Positions 26,999-35,503 are shown, numbered from the stretch's first letter. The stretch: DNA of 64,000 nucleotides from Pseudomonas cannabina (GCF_900100365.1 NZ_FNKU01000001.1:3919501-3983500), one strand, 5' to 3'. The notes: generated by a model not told the origin, from the sequence alone. Numbers and translations: made by a program.

Positions 26999-28771
26999 AT
27001 GCCCATGATCGCCAATGACCCCACTACCCAGCTTGCATTCTCTGTATATGAGAACAAGGGAGTGTACGCGTTACTCCTAGGCTCAGGAGTATCCCGCGCC
27101 GCCGGTATTCCAACCGGCTGGGAGATCACCATGGAGCTAGTCAAACGTGCCGGTATTGCCTCAGGTGTCGGCGAGCAAGAGGATTGGTATGCTTGGTATC
27201 TAGGTCAGACAGGAGAGCAGCCTAACTATTCCACTCTGCTGGAGACCTTAGCGGGCACGCAGAGCGAACGCAGAGCCATTGTGCAGAGCTTCCTTGAGCC
27301 TACAGCCCAAGAGCTGGAGGACGGTTTAAAAGTACCCACCAGGGCTCATCGAGCTATCGCAGAAATGGTGCGTGCTGGACACGTGCGGGTCATTGTGACC
27401 ACCAACTTCGACAGGCTGATGGAAAACGCACTGCGTGATGCCGGCATCGAGCCCACTATCGTGAGTTCGGTCGACACCCTGGCAGGAGCAGAACCGCTCG
27501 CCCATTCCCAGTGCTTCATCCTCAAAATCCATGGCGATTACAAGGACGCCCGGATTCTAAATACGGATGTTGAACTGGGCGACTACCCCACTGAATTCAA
27601 CACTCTGCTCGACCGCATAATCGATGAGTTCGGGTTGATCGTCGCCGGCTGGTCAGGAGAATGGGATCACGCCTTGAGGGCCGCGTTTCTACGCGCCCCT
27701 TCCCGACGCTACCCAACCTACTGGCTCGCCCGAGGAGGTGTGTCTGAGCGCGGCCAAGAGTTGGTCGCACGACGCCGCGCTTCGGTGGTTAGTGGGACTG
27801 ATGCGGATACGTTCTTCGATGCCCTTAACCTGAAGCTTGAGACCATTCAAAAATCCCGCCAGCCCAATCCGGCGAGCGTCGAGCTGATGATCGCCATGGC
27901 AAAACGCTTCATGGACCGGCCTGAACACAGAATCCAGCTCGACGACCTAGTCACGGCTCAAACTCGACAGAGTATTGCTGATTTTGTACCTCTATTTGCA
28001 GGACAGGGTGATGTGAGAACCCAGGCGTTCAGTGATTGGGTTCCAGAGTACGAGGCTATTGCAGAACCAATCGCACGCCTTGCTTCAGTGCTAGGTCGAT
28101 GGGGCACAGGTGATGAGCTGAGTCTCGTACTGGATGCCGTTAAAGGACTATATGCAGAAGCTCATAGGGAGCAGGCTGGCTATACCCATTGGCTCGCCCT
28201 GAAGAACTACCCAGCTGCGTTGGTCGTTCTTGGCTATTCACTGGGCCTGACCCGTGCAAATCGCCTTGACGTTCTATATACCCTGCTCAATTCAACCGTC
28301 ATTAACCGCCGTGAGCAACCAGGATTGATTGGTTATGAGTTGTCACCGTTCTATTTAGAGGCCGGCAACGGGCTGCTGGCGCACTGGAAAACCTTAGAGG
28401 ATCAGAGCAACGCCCGTACACCGCTATCCAATCGCCTGGCCAGCCTCATTACCTGCAAATGGGCACCCTCGTTCGCCGGAGTGCAGGATCCCGAGCTGCT
28501 GTACGAGCGTTTCGAGTTTCTGAACCTGCTGTTCTTCGCTCAAACGAACGGCGTCAATGAAGAAGAGCTCAATAATCGAATCCAGCAGAGTCAATTTCGA
28601 AACATCGCGATGGGTCGTCTGTCGTGGCACTCGGAGACAATCTCGCGCTTTGCTCAGGAATACTCTACGCCGGAGTTCAACGCGCCCTTGCTTGCTGCCG
28701 GCTTTGCCTATGGCAGTGAGAGCTACCTCCAGCGTTTCTTAGAAGGATTAGGCCGAATGAGCAGGTGGTAA
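26999..28771 (+). CDS. SIR2-domain protein, probable phage-defence NADase
   Basis: A 590-residue protein (ATG 26999 preceded by AAGGAAG). The N-terminal SIR2-like domain has the nucleotide-binding LLLGSGVSRAAGIPTGWEI (~residue 24), the conserved VTTNFDRLM (~134, N and D) and the catalytic histidine in ILKIHGDY (~176), then IVAGWSGEWD. The remaining ~330 residues are helical and unrecognised, and probably form the sensor part. Related SIR2 proteins deplete NAD+ during phage infection; that function here is an inference. An upstream in-frame IS66 remnant means longer start choices are artefacts. Confidence 0.78.
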   Translation: MPMIANDPTTQLAFSVYENKGVYALLLGSGVSRAAGIPTGWEITMELVKRAGIASGVGEQEDWYAWYLGQTGEQPNYSTLLETLAGTQSERRAIVQSFLEPTAQELEDGLKVPTRAHRAIAEMVRAGHVRVIVTTNFDRLMENALRDAGIEPTIVSSVDTLAGAEPLAHSQCFILKIHGDYKDARILNTDVELGDYPTEFNTLLDRIIDEFGLIVAGWSGEWDHALRAAFLRAPSRRYPTYWLARGGVSERGQELVARRRASVVSGTDADTFFDALNLKLETIQKSRQPNPASVELMIAMAKRFMDRPEHRIQLDDLVTAQTRQSIADFVPLFAGQGDVRTQAFSDWVPEYEAIAEPIARLASVLGRWGTGDELSLVLDAVKGLYAEAHREQAGYTHWLALKNYPAALVVLGYSLGLTRANRLDVLYTLLNSTVINRREQPGLIGYELSPFYLEAGNGLLAHWKTLEDQSNARTPLSNRLASLITCKWAPSFAGVQDPELLYERFEFLNLLFFAQTNGVNEEELNNRIQQSQFRNIAMGRLSWHSETISRFAQEYSTPEFNAPLLAAGFAYGSESYLQRFLEGLGRMSRW

Positions 28772-28898
28772 AGGCGCTCCAAGGCTTCCCTAAAATCAGA
28801 TCATGGATCACTGCTCATAGCGACCCGCAACCGTTAGGGTAAGCGTCAGCCGAGCGTGGACACCGTTCGTTTACTTCGCGGTGAACAAATAGTGCACA

Positions 28899-29012
28899 CA
28901 GCTCGTTTGGAAGCCCAACAAGATGCTTCCAAATGAGCTGGTGAGATCCAGGGTGACTTGTCGCGCTGGATATCACCAGCAGCCAAGTATTTTCGCGCGC
29001 GAAAATACTTGG
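28899..29012 (+). other. Three consecutive stem-loops in a non-coding stretch
   Basis: Stem 1: 28899-28914 / 28925-28940, 16 bp with one G-T pair, 10-nt loop. Stem 2: 28938-28951 / 28966-28979, 14 bp with one mismatch, 14-nt loop. Stem 3: a perfect 30-bp palindrome at 28983-29012 whose core is island palindrome copy 4 (ATTTTCGCG/CGCGAAAAT). No convincing ORF covers them. The gap 28772-29192 has nothing else recognisable. Confidence 0.7.
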
Positions 29013-29192
29013 GGTTGGGAGTTCTTCATCACGGCGAGATCTCGATTCATCTAAACGACTCCATAGATCAGAGCAGCTCAACGCTAGCCGTTTCTGATAG
29101 CCCGATCTCGCTGGTTCTGGTTGAACGCTGATCTGAGAAAGACTACGAAGCGTGCTGCGAGCCTTATCTAGCTTGGAGAGCAGATAACTTAG

Positions 29193-29291
29193 GGAGACGC
29201 TGATTTATTCTAAAACCCAGCTGTTGCCCCCAGATAAATCAAGGCCTCCAGAGCGTTGCAGGGACGAAAAATCGAATAAATCAGCGCCTCC
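29193..29291 (-). mobile_element. MITE copy 4 (inverted)
   Basis: Same 99-bp element as copies 1-3 but in opposite orientation, flanked by TTAG on both sides (29189-29192 and 29292-29295). It lies just downstream of the 231-codon gene. Confidence 0.93.
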
Positions 29292-29311
29292 TTAGGATCG
29301 CGGGTCTCCAC

Positions 29312-30007
29312 TCAGTTTCTCACAAACGCATACTGATACTCGTTCAGCTCATTAGAATTACGAGCGATTAATTTCAACTCAGAGCAGCTACCAATTGCCT
29401 CTGCGAAACTAGACCCAACGGCCATAGGCAGGTAAAAATAGTCACCATACATCTGCGGAGGAATACCCCATATCATCCCTCCAAGGTACTTCCCATACTC
29501 CTTGTCGGGAAAAATCCTAGCCAGTGAGCTAGGTAAACTGACATCAATTATTTGACCGCTTTCAACTGTCAGCCAAACGTGCAAATTAATCCCCTGCCTG
29601 CCTTGAGAAGAAATATCTGCAAGTGAAATTCCTCTCTTACACCAACGTTTCAAATCTTCCCAAGATGGATTGAATGCAACCGTGTCTCCTCTCCAAAGCT
29701 GTCCGATGGTGACGTAGACTTTTCTACCGAGAGAGGCCTCAATGTGGGGTGCGAGAAAATGGCTCCATTTAAGGCACTGAAAAGCTGATTTTGAGGCGTC
29801 GCTAACACCTGCGGTCAGTAAAGCCCGATCCAGAAAGTCATCGCTTTCGCTAATTGGGGAAGAGAGCCAATTTGGCTTTGCGACCTTAAAGCCCTGGGCA
29901 TTTGTGAATTTTACCGCGTGTAAAAACCACGCTCTGTAGTCTGAAAAATCCTCTGAGCGAGTGGGAAGAGGCGGCGGCGTATAAAACAAGCGTTCAAACA
30001 ACCACAT
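29312..30007 (-). CDS. Unrecognised protein with transglutaminase-like triad
   Basis: A 231-residue soluble protein. C78 starts a helix (FQCLKWSHFLAPHI), followed by the strand RKVYVTIGQLW, then H143 in NLHVWLTV and D155 in QIIDVSLP. The order C-helix-strand-H-strand-D and the H-x-W-x-x-x pattern resemble transglutaminase-like cysteine enzymes. This is a weak fold-level inference, not a family hit. A second recognisable block is KYLGGMIWGIPPQMYGDYFYLP. It lies next to the right att site and upstream of MITE copy 4. Confidence 0.55.
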   Translation of the reverse strand: MWLFERLFYTPPPLPTRSEDFSDYRAWFLHAVKFTNAQGFKVAKPNWLSSPISESDDFLDRALLTAGVSDASKSAFQCLKWSHFLAPHIEASLGRKVYVTIGQLWRGDTVAFNPSWEDLKRWCKRGISLADISSQGRQGINLHVWLTVESGQIIDVSLPSSLARIFPDKEYGKYLGGMIWGIPPQMYGDYFYLPMAVGSSFAEAIGSCSELKLIARNSNELNEYQYAFVRN

Positions 30008-30106
30008 TTCAACTCCGAATCAAATCTATAAGTCACAGCATAGACATAGCTTTATTCTCAGCCTGTAGCTCCAAGCTGTCGACGGCAGTGTGTTTTCTGA
30101 TATGAA

Positions 30107-30526
30107 TTAATACCTTCTCCAGGTCCAGTAGGCGATCCCGTACCCCCCCAAAAGCAGCACTGCGGAACCTCCCCATTGCATGTATGTGCTAGCCCACCAC
30201 TCCACGTCTAGACGCTCGATGGACAACCCGGGGAAGTACAAGCCTTTGACGCCCCAGTACTGCATGGCAGGCCAGAATCCGCTCCACAAGGTCGATAGCG
30301 CTAGAGGCAAAAGCGCCCTGCACCCTAAGAAACCGTCCGTGAGCTCATTCCATATCGCGTAACCTACCAAACTGAGACACAGGAGGATGCTGAACAGCAG
30401 TCTGCCTCCAGCGGAAATATCTACGCCTATCTGATCTGAAAATCCTTTAGCTATGGCATATCCGAGCAGCGCGATCCCGGCGGCAAATGCAATTCTCTCA
30501 GCGACACGACTTTGGTCAGACCTCAT
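30107..30526 (-). CDS. Unrecognised four-helix membrane protein
   Basis: A 139-residue protein (ATG 30526, GGAG seven bases upstream) with about four hydrophobic helices: IAFAAGIALLGYAIA, LLFSILLCLSLVGYAIW, LLPLALSTLWSGFWPAM and GGSAVLLLGGYGIAYW. No family is recognised. It is the last gene of the island before the right att repeat, 99 bp upstream of the transglutaminase-like gene and on the same strand, so the two may be co-expressed. Confidence 0.6.
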   Translation of the reverse strand: MRSDQSRVAERIAFAAGIALLGYAIAKGFSDQIGVDISAGGRLLFSILLCLSLVGYAIWNELTDGFLGCRALLPLALSTLWSGFWPAMQYWGVKGLYFPGLSIERLDVEWWASTYMQWGGSAVLLLGGYGIAYWTWRRY

Positions 30527-30864
30527 TGAACATCTCCGTTTCGTAAAATTGCTCACGTCATGTTAGCCAGTGGACACGCCCAGGACCAGCCAAAACACAC
30601 ATTCAAAATCATAGGCAATTTTGCGCAGGATGGGATTGAAAGAGGTTTGGAGGACATATGGCAGAATTGAAGTGACTGAATACATGTGAATGGAAACCTT
30701 ACGAGCGTGATTCTGGTTCAATATTTCGGTACACACCCGGTACAGTCATAAGCTCTCACTACTTTCTCAAAACTACGTCAAACCCGCTGTTTATAATGCT
30801 TTCAGCTTTGTGAGCCTACGTTAACCTATGAACAGTTTTGTAAGGCCCACAGCGTTTCTAGGCA

Positions 30865-30911
30865 ACTCATAATCCTTTGGTCCACGGTTCGAGTCCGTGT
30901 GGGCCCACCAC
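30865..30911 (+). repeat. attR: 47-bp direct repeat of the tRNA 3' half
   Basis: Exact copy of 10948-10994. Upstream bases differ from the tRNA, so this is only the duplicated 3' half, not a second gene. It marks the island's right end. Confidence 0.95.
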
Positions 30912-31352
30912 CTTTGAAAGCCGAGCATTGCGCGGCTTTCGCGTTTCTGGGTGGTTTGGCTCGCAGTTGCCGGTTTTGGTCTTGGCTTTGGCTGCATAAG
31001 CTTCGATTCCCTGCTTCCATATGAACATTAGCACCTCGCCATTTTGGGAGTGGCCGGGGCGGCGATTCGCATTGCTCGCGAGGCAGGCACAAACGCCAGG
31101 AATTTATGCGTCTACTAATCAGCCTTCGCGATCACGGCGGATCACCGCTACGGCCGCTCTCAGAATAGTTATCCCAGTTTGCTGCGCGACAGCGCGGTAT
31201 CGTAGAAGCCAACCACCCAATGCGGCGAGACTCCGAAGGCGAGGAATCTCATTGAGCATCTGGGCAAATATTCACTGGTTGCCATACCTACTAAATCTTC
31301 GCCGCTCTCGCGTTAACGAGTCATTCGTGCAAACAAGTTCCATCCTGAATAG
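30912..31352. other. Non-coding chromosomal interval after the island
   Basis: No supported gene. It holds a hairpin right after attR (AAAGCCG...CGGCTTT, 30917-30939) and a decayed REP-like unit at about 31045-31085 (GGGAGTGGCCGGGGCGGCGA...). The longest ORF (115 codons from 31021) starts inside that REP unit and has no protein-like character. Confidence 0.45.
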
Positions 31353-31594
31353 TCACTTGGCCCGGTAAATCCGTCGAAACCAGGTCTTGCCCGTGTAAAG
31401 ACGCTTACAGATCTTTATGGACAGAGCACCTATCAGTGCGAAAACGAGCCCGAATACAGCCCACAGCACAGCTGAATGGGTCGAAACGTGATCGTGACAG
31501 AGCTTCGCCGCATACCAGCCTGCTGCAACTGAGAGGCCCCCCATGGGACGTTGTTCATGCAATGTGGGCAACTGACGGTTTGGTTGTTTTGCAC
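31353..31594 (-). pseudogene. Small zinc-ribbon/membrane protein gene, frameshifted
   Basis: From a GTG at 31594 (AAGGAG seven bases upstream) the frame reads MQNNQTVSCPHCMNNVPWG, then is lost at a run of six C (31537-31542). The adjacent frame continues LSVAAGWYAAKLCHDH...VFGLVFALIGALSIKICKRLY to a stop at 31353. Joined, they make a protein of about 80 residues with a CPHC motif and one membrane helix. The homopolymer suggests a slip, either genuine or a base-calling error. The following 31595-31965 has no supported gene, only a SHOCT-like coding scrap (LESRHQLREQGLPYAEYQ) on the plus strand near 31787-31870. Confidence 0.6.
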
Positions 31595-31965
31595 CGATTC
31601 ACTCCTTGAAAAGTGTCCTTGAAGAATCGCCATTCTAACCGAGACGTTTCTGGGTGGAAAACCAAGGTGACGTTGATCACGGAGCGATGGGATGCTTAAG
31701 CATCTTTCACGAAACTCTGCGCACTGCTTGAGCGCCCCCTTTAACTGCATCCGTGCCTGAGCTTGCCGGACCCGCGCTTTCACTACACTTGAATCGCGAC
31801 ACCAGCTCCGGGAACAGGGACTTCCCTACGCCGAATATCAGCAGCGCTGCAAGCAGATCATGACTGAATAGCTCGCTGCTGAAACCTGCCAAACCGGCGT
31901 CGCTTCCATGAAAATCACCGCCATCTCAATACCTTCCGGCGGCAGCTATGCCAACCTGAATTCAC

Positions 31966-32562
31966 CTACACCCACACACTCAACCAGGCCGACACCAACA
32001 GCAAAAGAGCCAGCACATGGTTCATCCGTTTAAACCCCCGCTGCGTACCAAAAATGCGTGCACTGCCCACGCCGAGCAGCGCCCAGAGGGTCATGCACGG
32101 GAGGGAGACCAGCAGAAACGCCAGCGACAACACCAGCAGCCGCTGGGTCTTGTCGCTGCCGTCGGCAAATACGCTCACCACTGCCACGGCCATCATCCAG
32201 ACCTTGGGGTTGACCAGTTGCAGAGTAGCCGCGCCGAACACGCTAAGCCCCTCTTCGCGCGGAGCGGCAAAGTCGAGGGACGGCGGCGCGCTTTGAGAAA
32301 TCTGCCACGCCAGCCAGCTCAACCAGAGCACCCCGACCCAGGTCATCGTGTGTTGCACAAGCGGAAAGCGCAGCAGCGTTTCGCCCACGCCGAGCCCGAC
32401 TGCAAGCACTATCAGCGCCGCTGCCCCGCATGCGCCAAAAATGATGGGCAAGGTTGCGCTTAGCCCTCGCCGCGAACTGTGGCTCAACACCAGAATATTG
32501 GTCGGCCCCGGGGTAATCGAGGCCACGAACGAAAACAGCAAGAAAGGCAGCAAAGACTCCAT
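31966..32562 (-). CDS. LysE/RhtB-family amino-acid exporter
   Basis: A 198-residue inner-membrane protein with six predicted helices. It shows the LysE-family signature SITPGPTNILVLSHSSRRG near residue 16 and LQLVNPKVWMMAVAV near 115. Members export amino acids or related metabolites; the substrate is not predictable. It lies 50 bp from the AraC-family regulator on the same strand, a common regulator-exporter pairing. Confidence 0.9.
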   Translation of the reverse strand: MESLLPFLLFSFVASITPGPTNILVLSHSSRRGLSATLPIIFGACGAAALIVLAVGLGVGETLLRFPLVQHTMTWVGVLWLSWLAWQISQSAPPSLDFAAPREEGLSVFGAATLQLVNPKVWMMAVAVVSVFADGSDKTQRLLVLSLAFLLVSLPCMTLWALLGVGSARIFGTQRGFKRMNHVLALLLLVSAWLSVWV

Positions 32563-32612
32563 GACTTAAACTCCTGATCAGACAGGAAACCATGGTCGCG
32601 AGTCAGCAGGGT

Positions 32613-33449
32613 TCAGTCTGGAAGGTTTGAGCAGCGCTTGCGGTAATCCGCAGGTGTGAGCTGGTAGGCACGACGGAACCAGCGGCCCATGTGGCTTTGA
32701 TCAGCGAACCCGAGCGCGCTGGCCACCTGCGCCGGCGAGTCGCCCCGCGCCAGCAGTTGCCGCGCCTTGGCCAAGCGCAGCTGGATCAAATACGCATGCG
32801 GAGCCAGCCCGAAGGCAGCTTTGAAGGCCCGCGTCAGGCGAAAGCGATCGACCCCGCAGGCGTGGGCCAGATCCTCCAGTCCGATGTCTTCGTAGACATG
32901 GGCATGCAGGTAATCACGCGCGACCTGGGCCACTAATGGCAGGCGCGGATCAAAGGCGTGCCGCTTGCGCCAATCGAGGTGGCCAGTGAGCGCACCCAGC
33001 AAAGTGTCGATGGCGCTCTGACGAACGATGCGCAAGTCACCCTCATGGAGTACGCGGAACGCGCGATAGATGGCCGTCGCCAGTCGCGGATCCTGGCTCA
33101 GGGTGTCGGCAAACCCCGGCTGACTGTTGGCTGGCGCATGCTCGAACAACGCGTGCAGCTCCCGTTCCAGCCAGTGCGGATCGAGGTAGAGCATGGAATA
33201 GGTAAACCCTTCCTCGGTCGGCGCATGCCCATCGTGAATCTCCCCCGGCTCCAGCATGAACACCTTGCCCGGCGTACTCAGGTGACGAACGCGCCGACAA
33301 TTGAACTGCTGCACGCCCTGCTCGGTGACCCCCACCAGAAAACTGTCATGCCAGTGCGGATCGTAGGCATGCCCCTGAAAATGGGCACGAATCGACTCAA
33401 TCCCGGTATCTGCGTCCTGGGACAGCTCAATCCAGTTGCGTTTATCCAA
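32613..33449 (-). CDS. AraC-family transcriptional regulator
   Basis: A 278-residue protein with an N-terminal cupin-like sensor domain (HWHDSFLVGVTEQGVQQF; EPGEIHDGHAP) and a C-terminal AraC DNA-binding domain of two helix-turn-helix units (LEDLAHACGVDRFRLTRAFKAAFG and PAQVASALGFADQSHMGRWFRRAYQLTPADYRK). It is upstream of the LysE exporter in the same direction and probably controls it. Confidence 0.92.
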   Translation of the reverse strand: MDKRNWIELSQDADTGIESIRAHFQGHAYDPHWHDSFLVGVTEQGVQQFNCRRVRHLSTPGKVFMLEPGEIHDGHAPTEEGFTYSMLYLDPHWLERELHALFEHAPANSQPGFADTLSQDPRLATAIYRAFRVLHEGDLRIVRQSAIDTLLGALTGHLDWRKRHAFDPRLPLVAQVARDYLHAHVYEDIGLEDLAHACGVDRFRLTRAFKAAFGLAPHAYLIQLRLAKARQLLARGDSPAQVASALGFADQSHMGRWFRRAYQLTPADYRKRCSNLPD

Positions 33450-33851
33450 GGAACGCTCCAGAGGTCGTGATTCAGCTTTGAACTGTGCGGACAGCTAAAT
33501 TACCGTGCTTTGGAAGAGGACGTTTAGAAGATTTGTGCGGGGTGATGAGGGGTTGTGGCTGCGGTCCGGCTAACCGCTCGATCAAAGCACACGCCACAAC
33601 GTCTTACGTGTCGCCGGACTGAACGTCAGCGATTGGCAATCCATGACAGCCCTTCACCAATGTCAGCGTACGGCATTTGGCCAAAGCCATGCTTTCGCTC
33701 AAACGCCACAGAGACTCTCTTTGATCGCTCTGCCGGTAACAACTCCCGGCAGAAGGCCTGAAATCCTTACCCGACAAAGAGCGGCACAAACGAGCACCGC
33801 TCCCGCTTAGCTCATAAAACAATCCACAATCGCGGTCGATCAAGCCAACCG
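33450..33851. other. Non-coding gap between AraC regulator and M20 peptidase
   Basis: About 400 bp with no supported gene. Short ORFs present on both strands have no ribosome-binding site or recognisable product. It presumably holds the promoter for the AraC gene. Confidence 0.4.
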
Positions 33852-35147
33852 TCAATTGCCATAACGGCTCAGGAAAATAGCCGCCCGCTTGGTTACAACA
33901 GGCAGGGAGCTCAAATCGATGGTTTCATTTTCACTGTGCGCCCCTTCACCCCAGGCGCCTAATCCGTCCAGGCTTGCGGTTACATATTTGTTCACATAGG
34001 AGATGTCAGCTCCGCCTCTTTCCGCTGACGGGGCCGATTCCAGAACAGGCCCGTCGAGATCCTGGCTGACCTTGCTGTAGGCTTCCAGCAGTTTGCGATT
34101 GCTTTCGCGATCCGCCATGACCGGCATGATGGCTTTGACTTTCAGATCGCTGTTGGTATGTGGCAGCGGGTGACTGGCTATTTCTTTCAGCTGGCTTTCT
34201 GCAGCAACTCTCTGGTCCTCACTGCTGAACCGCAAATCGCCATGCACAGAAGAGATTCGGGCGACTGTCGTCTTTCTTCCTGAGGCAGTGCCTTGTCCGC
34301 TGGCGACATCTTCAACCGCAGTGGAGCCGCCGAGGATGAGTCCCGGATTGATGGTCAGGCCTGGCTCGTTCGAAAGCTTCACGCGAATCTCATCAAGCAC
34401 TCGCGCCGACTCATATACCGCTCCAAAACCGGTTTCAGGCTGGAAGATTGTCGCTGAGTGTTTGTCGATGCCGGTGCTGGTCAGGAACCATTCGCTCAGC
34501 CCTCTCCGCTCGGTGATCAACTGATTAGGCGACAAGGCGAATTCGAAACCCAGCGCAATGTCGCTTCTTTTGGCTTCTGCGATCAGTTGTTCTCTGGATA
34601 TTTCCGTCGGTTTGGCTGCCAGCTCTTCATCACCAATCAAGACCACCGATATATTCATGTTTTCCAGCGCGCCGGCGTGTTTCAGCGCCTGCAAGGCGTA
34701 AAGCATCGTGACCATGCCGCCCTTGTCATCAATGACACCGGGGCCTTTGGCTTTCTTGCCGTCTTCAAGGTAGGTGAATGTCTGAAAACTGCTGGTTTCA
34801 GGAAAAACCGTGTCCAGATGGCCGATCAGGAGAATGCGTTTCGCAGACTTATTGCCATCGTGGATCGCAACGAGGCTACCGGCATGGTTCATGCCCGCAG
34901 GCAGGTCGTGCCAAGTGGTCTCGAAGCCAAGCGCCTCCAGCTCCGGCTTCATCAAATTACCCACTTTGACAACACCTTCAACGTTATCTGTACCGCTGTT
35001 GATGTTGACGAGCTTCTCAAGCAGCGCAATCTGCTCAGTGACGTGGCTGTCGACATAGGACGCCATGCTTTGCTCATCACGTGCCGTTCCTGCCGATACA
35101 CCGTTGCAGAAAAACAGAATCAGGAGCGAGGGGAGAAGACTTTTCAT
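33852..35147 (-). CDS. Exported M20-family metallopeptidase (glutamate carboxypeptidase type)
   Basis: A 431-residue protein with a Sec signal peptide (MKSLLPSLLILFFCNGVSAG). The dinuclear-zinc M20 motifs are visible: LLIGHLDTVFPE (~107), KGPGVIDDKGGMVTML (~135), IGDEELAA (~172) and a C-terminal GAWGEGAHSENETIDLSSL (histidine ligand). The closest resemblance is to secreted carboxypeptidase G2-like enzymes that remove C-terminal glutamate. Substrate and physiological role are inferred only. Confidence 0.88.
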   Translation of the reverse strand: MKSLLPSLLILFFCNGVSAGTARDEQSMASYVDSHVTEQIALLEKLVNINSGTDNVEGVVKVGNLMKPELEALGFETTWHDLPAGMNHAGSLVAIHDGNKSAKRILLIGHLDTVFPETSSFQTFTYLEDGKKAKGPGVIDDKGGMVTMLYALQALKHAGALENMNISVVLIGDEELAAKPTEISREQLIAEAKRSDIALGFEFALSPNQLITERRGLSEWFLTSTGIDKHSATIFQPETGFGAVYESARVLDEIRVKLSNEPGLTINPGLILGGSTAVEDVASGQGTASGRKTTVARISSVHGDLRFSSEDQRVAAESQLKEIASHPLPHTNSDLKVKAIMPVMADRESNRKLLEAYSKVSQDLDGPVLESAPSAERGGADISYVNKYVTASLDGLGAWGEGAHSENETIDLSSLPVVTKRAAIFLSRYGN

Positions 35148-35503
35148 GCTGGATAGCGTCCGCTTTTGTGGTGTCGAGCCATTGTGCCCAAGAACCCGTC
35201 AGATTATCCATGACGGGCATTATTGCGGCGTCCTGAGTGGCAGGAAGCCGGGCAAGGTTCCTTGAGCGACGGCGAAAAAGGGATATCAGGACCTGAGATT
35301 TTCCTGTCTCTGAAAGCAAGTCTGGAAGATGAGCCGAATGGCACGCACAATCGGCTCACCCTATGAGCCGATTAATGCCTGACGCGCCTTCCGGGCGGCG
35401 GGCGCAGTACGCGTTATCAGATCAATAGCACTGCACTTTAAAGAATTGCGCTTCGGCTCCGAAACCTGTCAGACCTACGTGAACGCCATGGAAAGGACTC
35501 CCC
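35148..35503. other. Non-coding gap with a 10-bp hairpin
   Basis: No gene is supported. A perfect stem AATCGGCTCA/TGAGCCGATT (35349-35358 / 35364-35373) without a T-run lies near the middle. The gap separates the divergent M20 peptidase and NERD genes and so should contain both promoters. Confidence 0.4.

Larger units (their letters stand above)
10948..30911. mobile_element. Integrative mobilizable island inserted in tRNA-CAU
   Basis: About 19.9 kb bounded by an exact 47-bp direct repeat (10948-10994 = 30865-30911). The contents fit a mobile element: integrase next to the tRNA, a TrfA-type initiator with iterons, a MOBQ-type relaxase with a RSF1010-like oriT, an accessory TraD and a TraG-like coupling protein. 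Cargo includes Shedu, SIR2 and unknown genes, plus four MITEs and an IS5-family element. Much of the cargo is visibly AT-richer than the flanking chromosome, and the intact att repeats imply it could still excise. No VirB/Tra secretion-channel genes are present, so transfer would need a helper. Confidence 0.93.

Noticed and set aside
26498..28771. A 757-codon fusion of IS66 transposase with SIR2
   Set aside because: The IS66 part lacks both ends, and a good ribosome-binding site precedes ATG 26999; the fusion is an accident of open frame.
28899..29012. CRISPR-like repeat array
   Set aside because: The three dyads differ from each other in sequence and have no regular spacer; they are separate stem-loops, not direct repeats.
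28815..29081. 88-codon minus-strand frame downstream of the SIR2 gene
   Set aside because: It runs through the three stem-loops and has no ribosome-binding site or protein-like pattern; the hairpins are the better explanation.
30865..30911. A second tRNA gene
   Set aside because: Only the 3' half of the tRNA is present; bases before the anticodon loop do not form a D-arm or acceptor stem.
31021..31368. 115-codon frame after the island
   Set aside because: It starts inside a REP-like unit, has no ribosome-binding site and no recognisable protein pattern.
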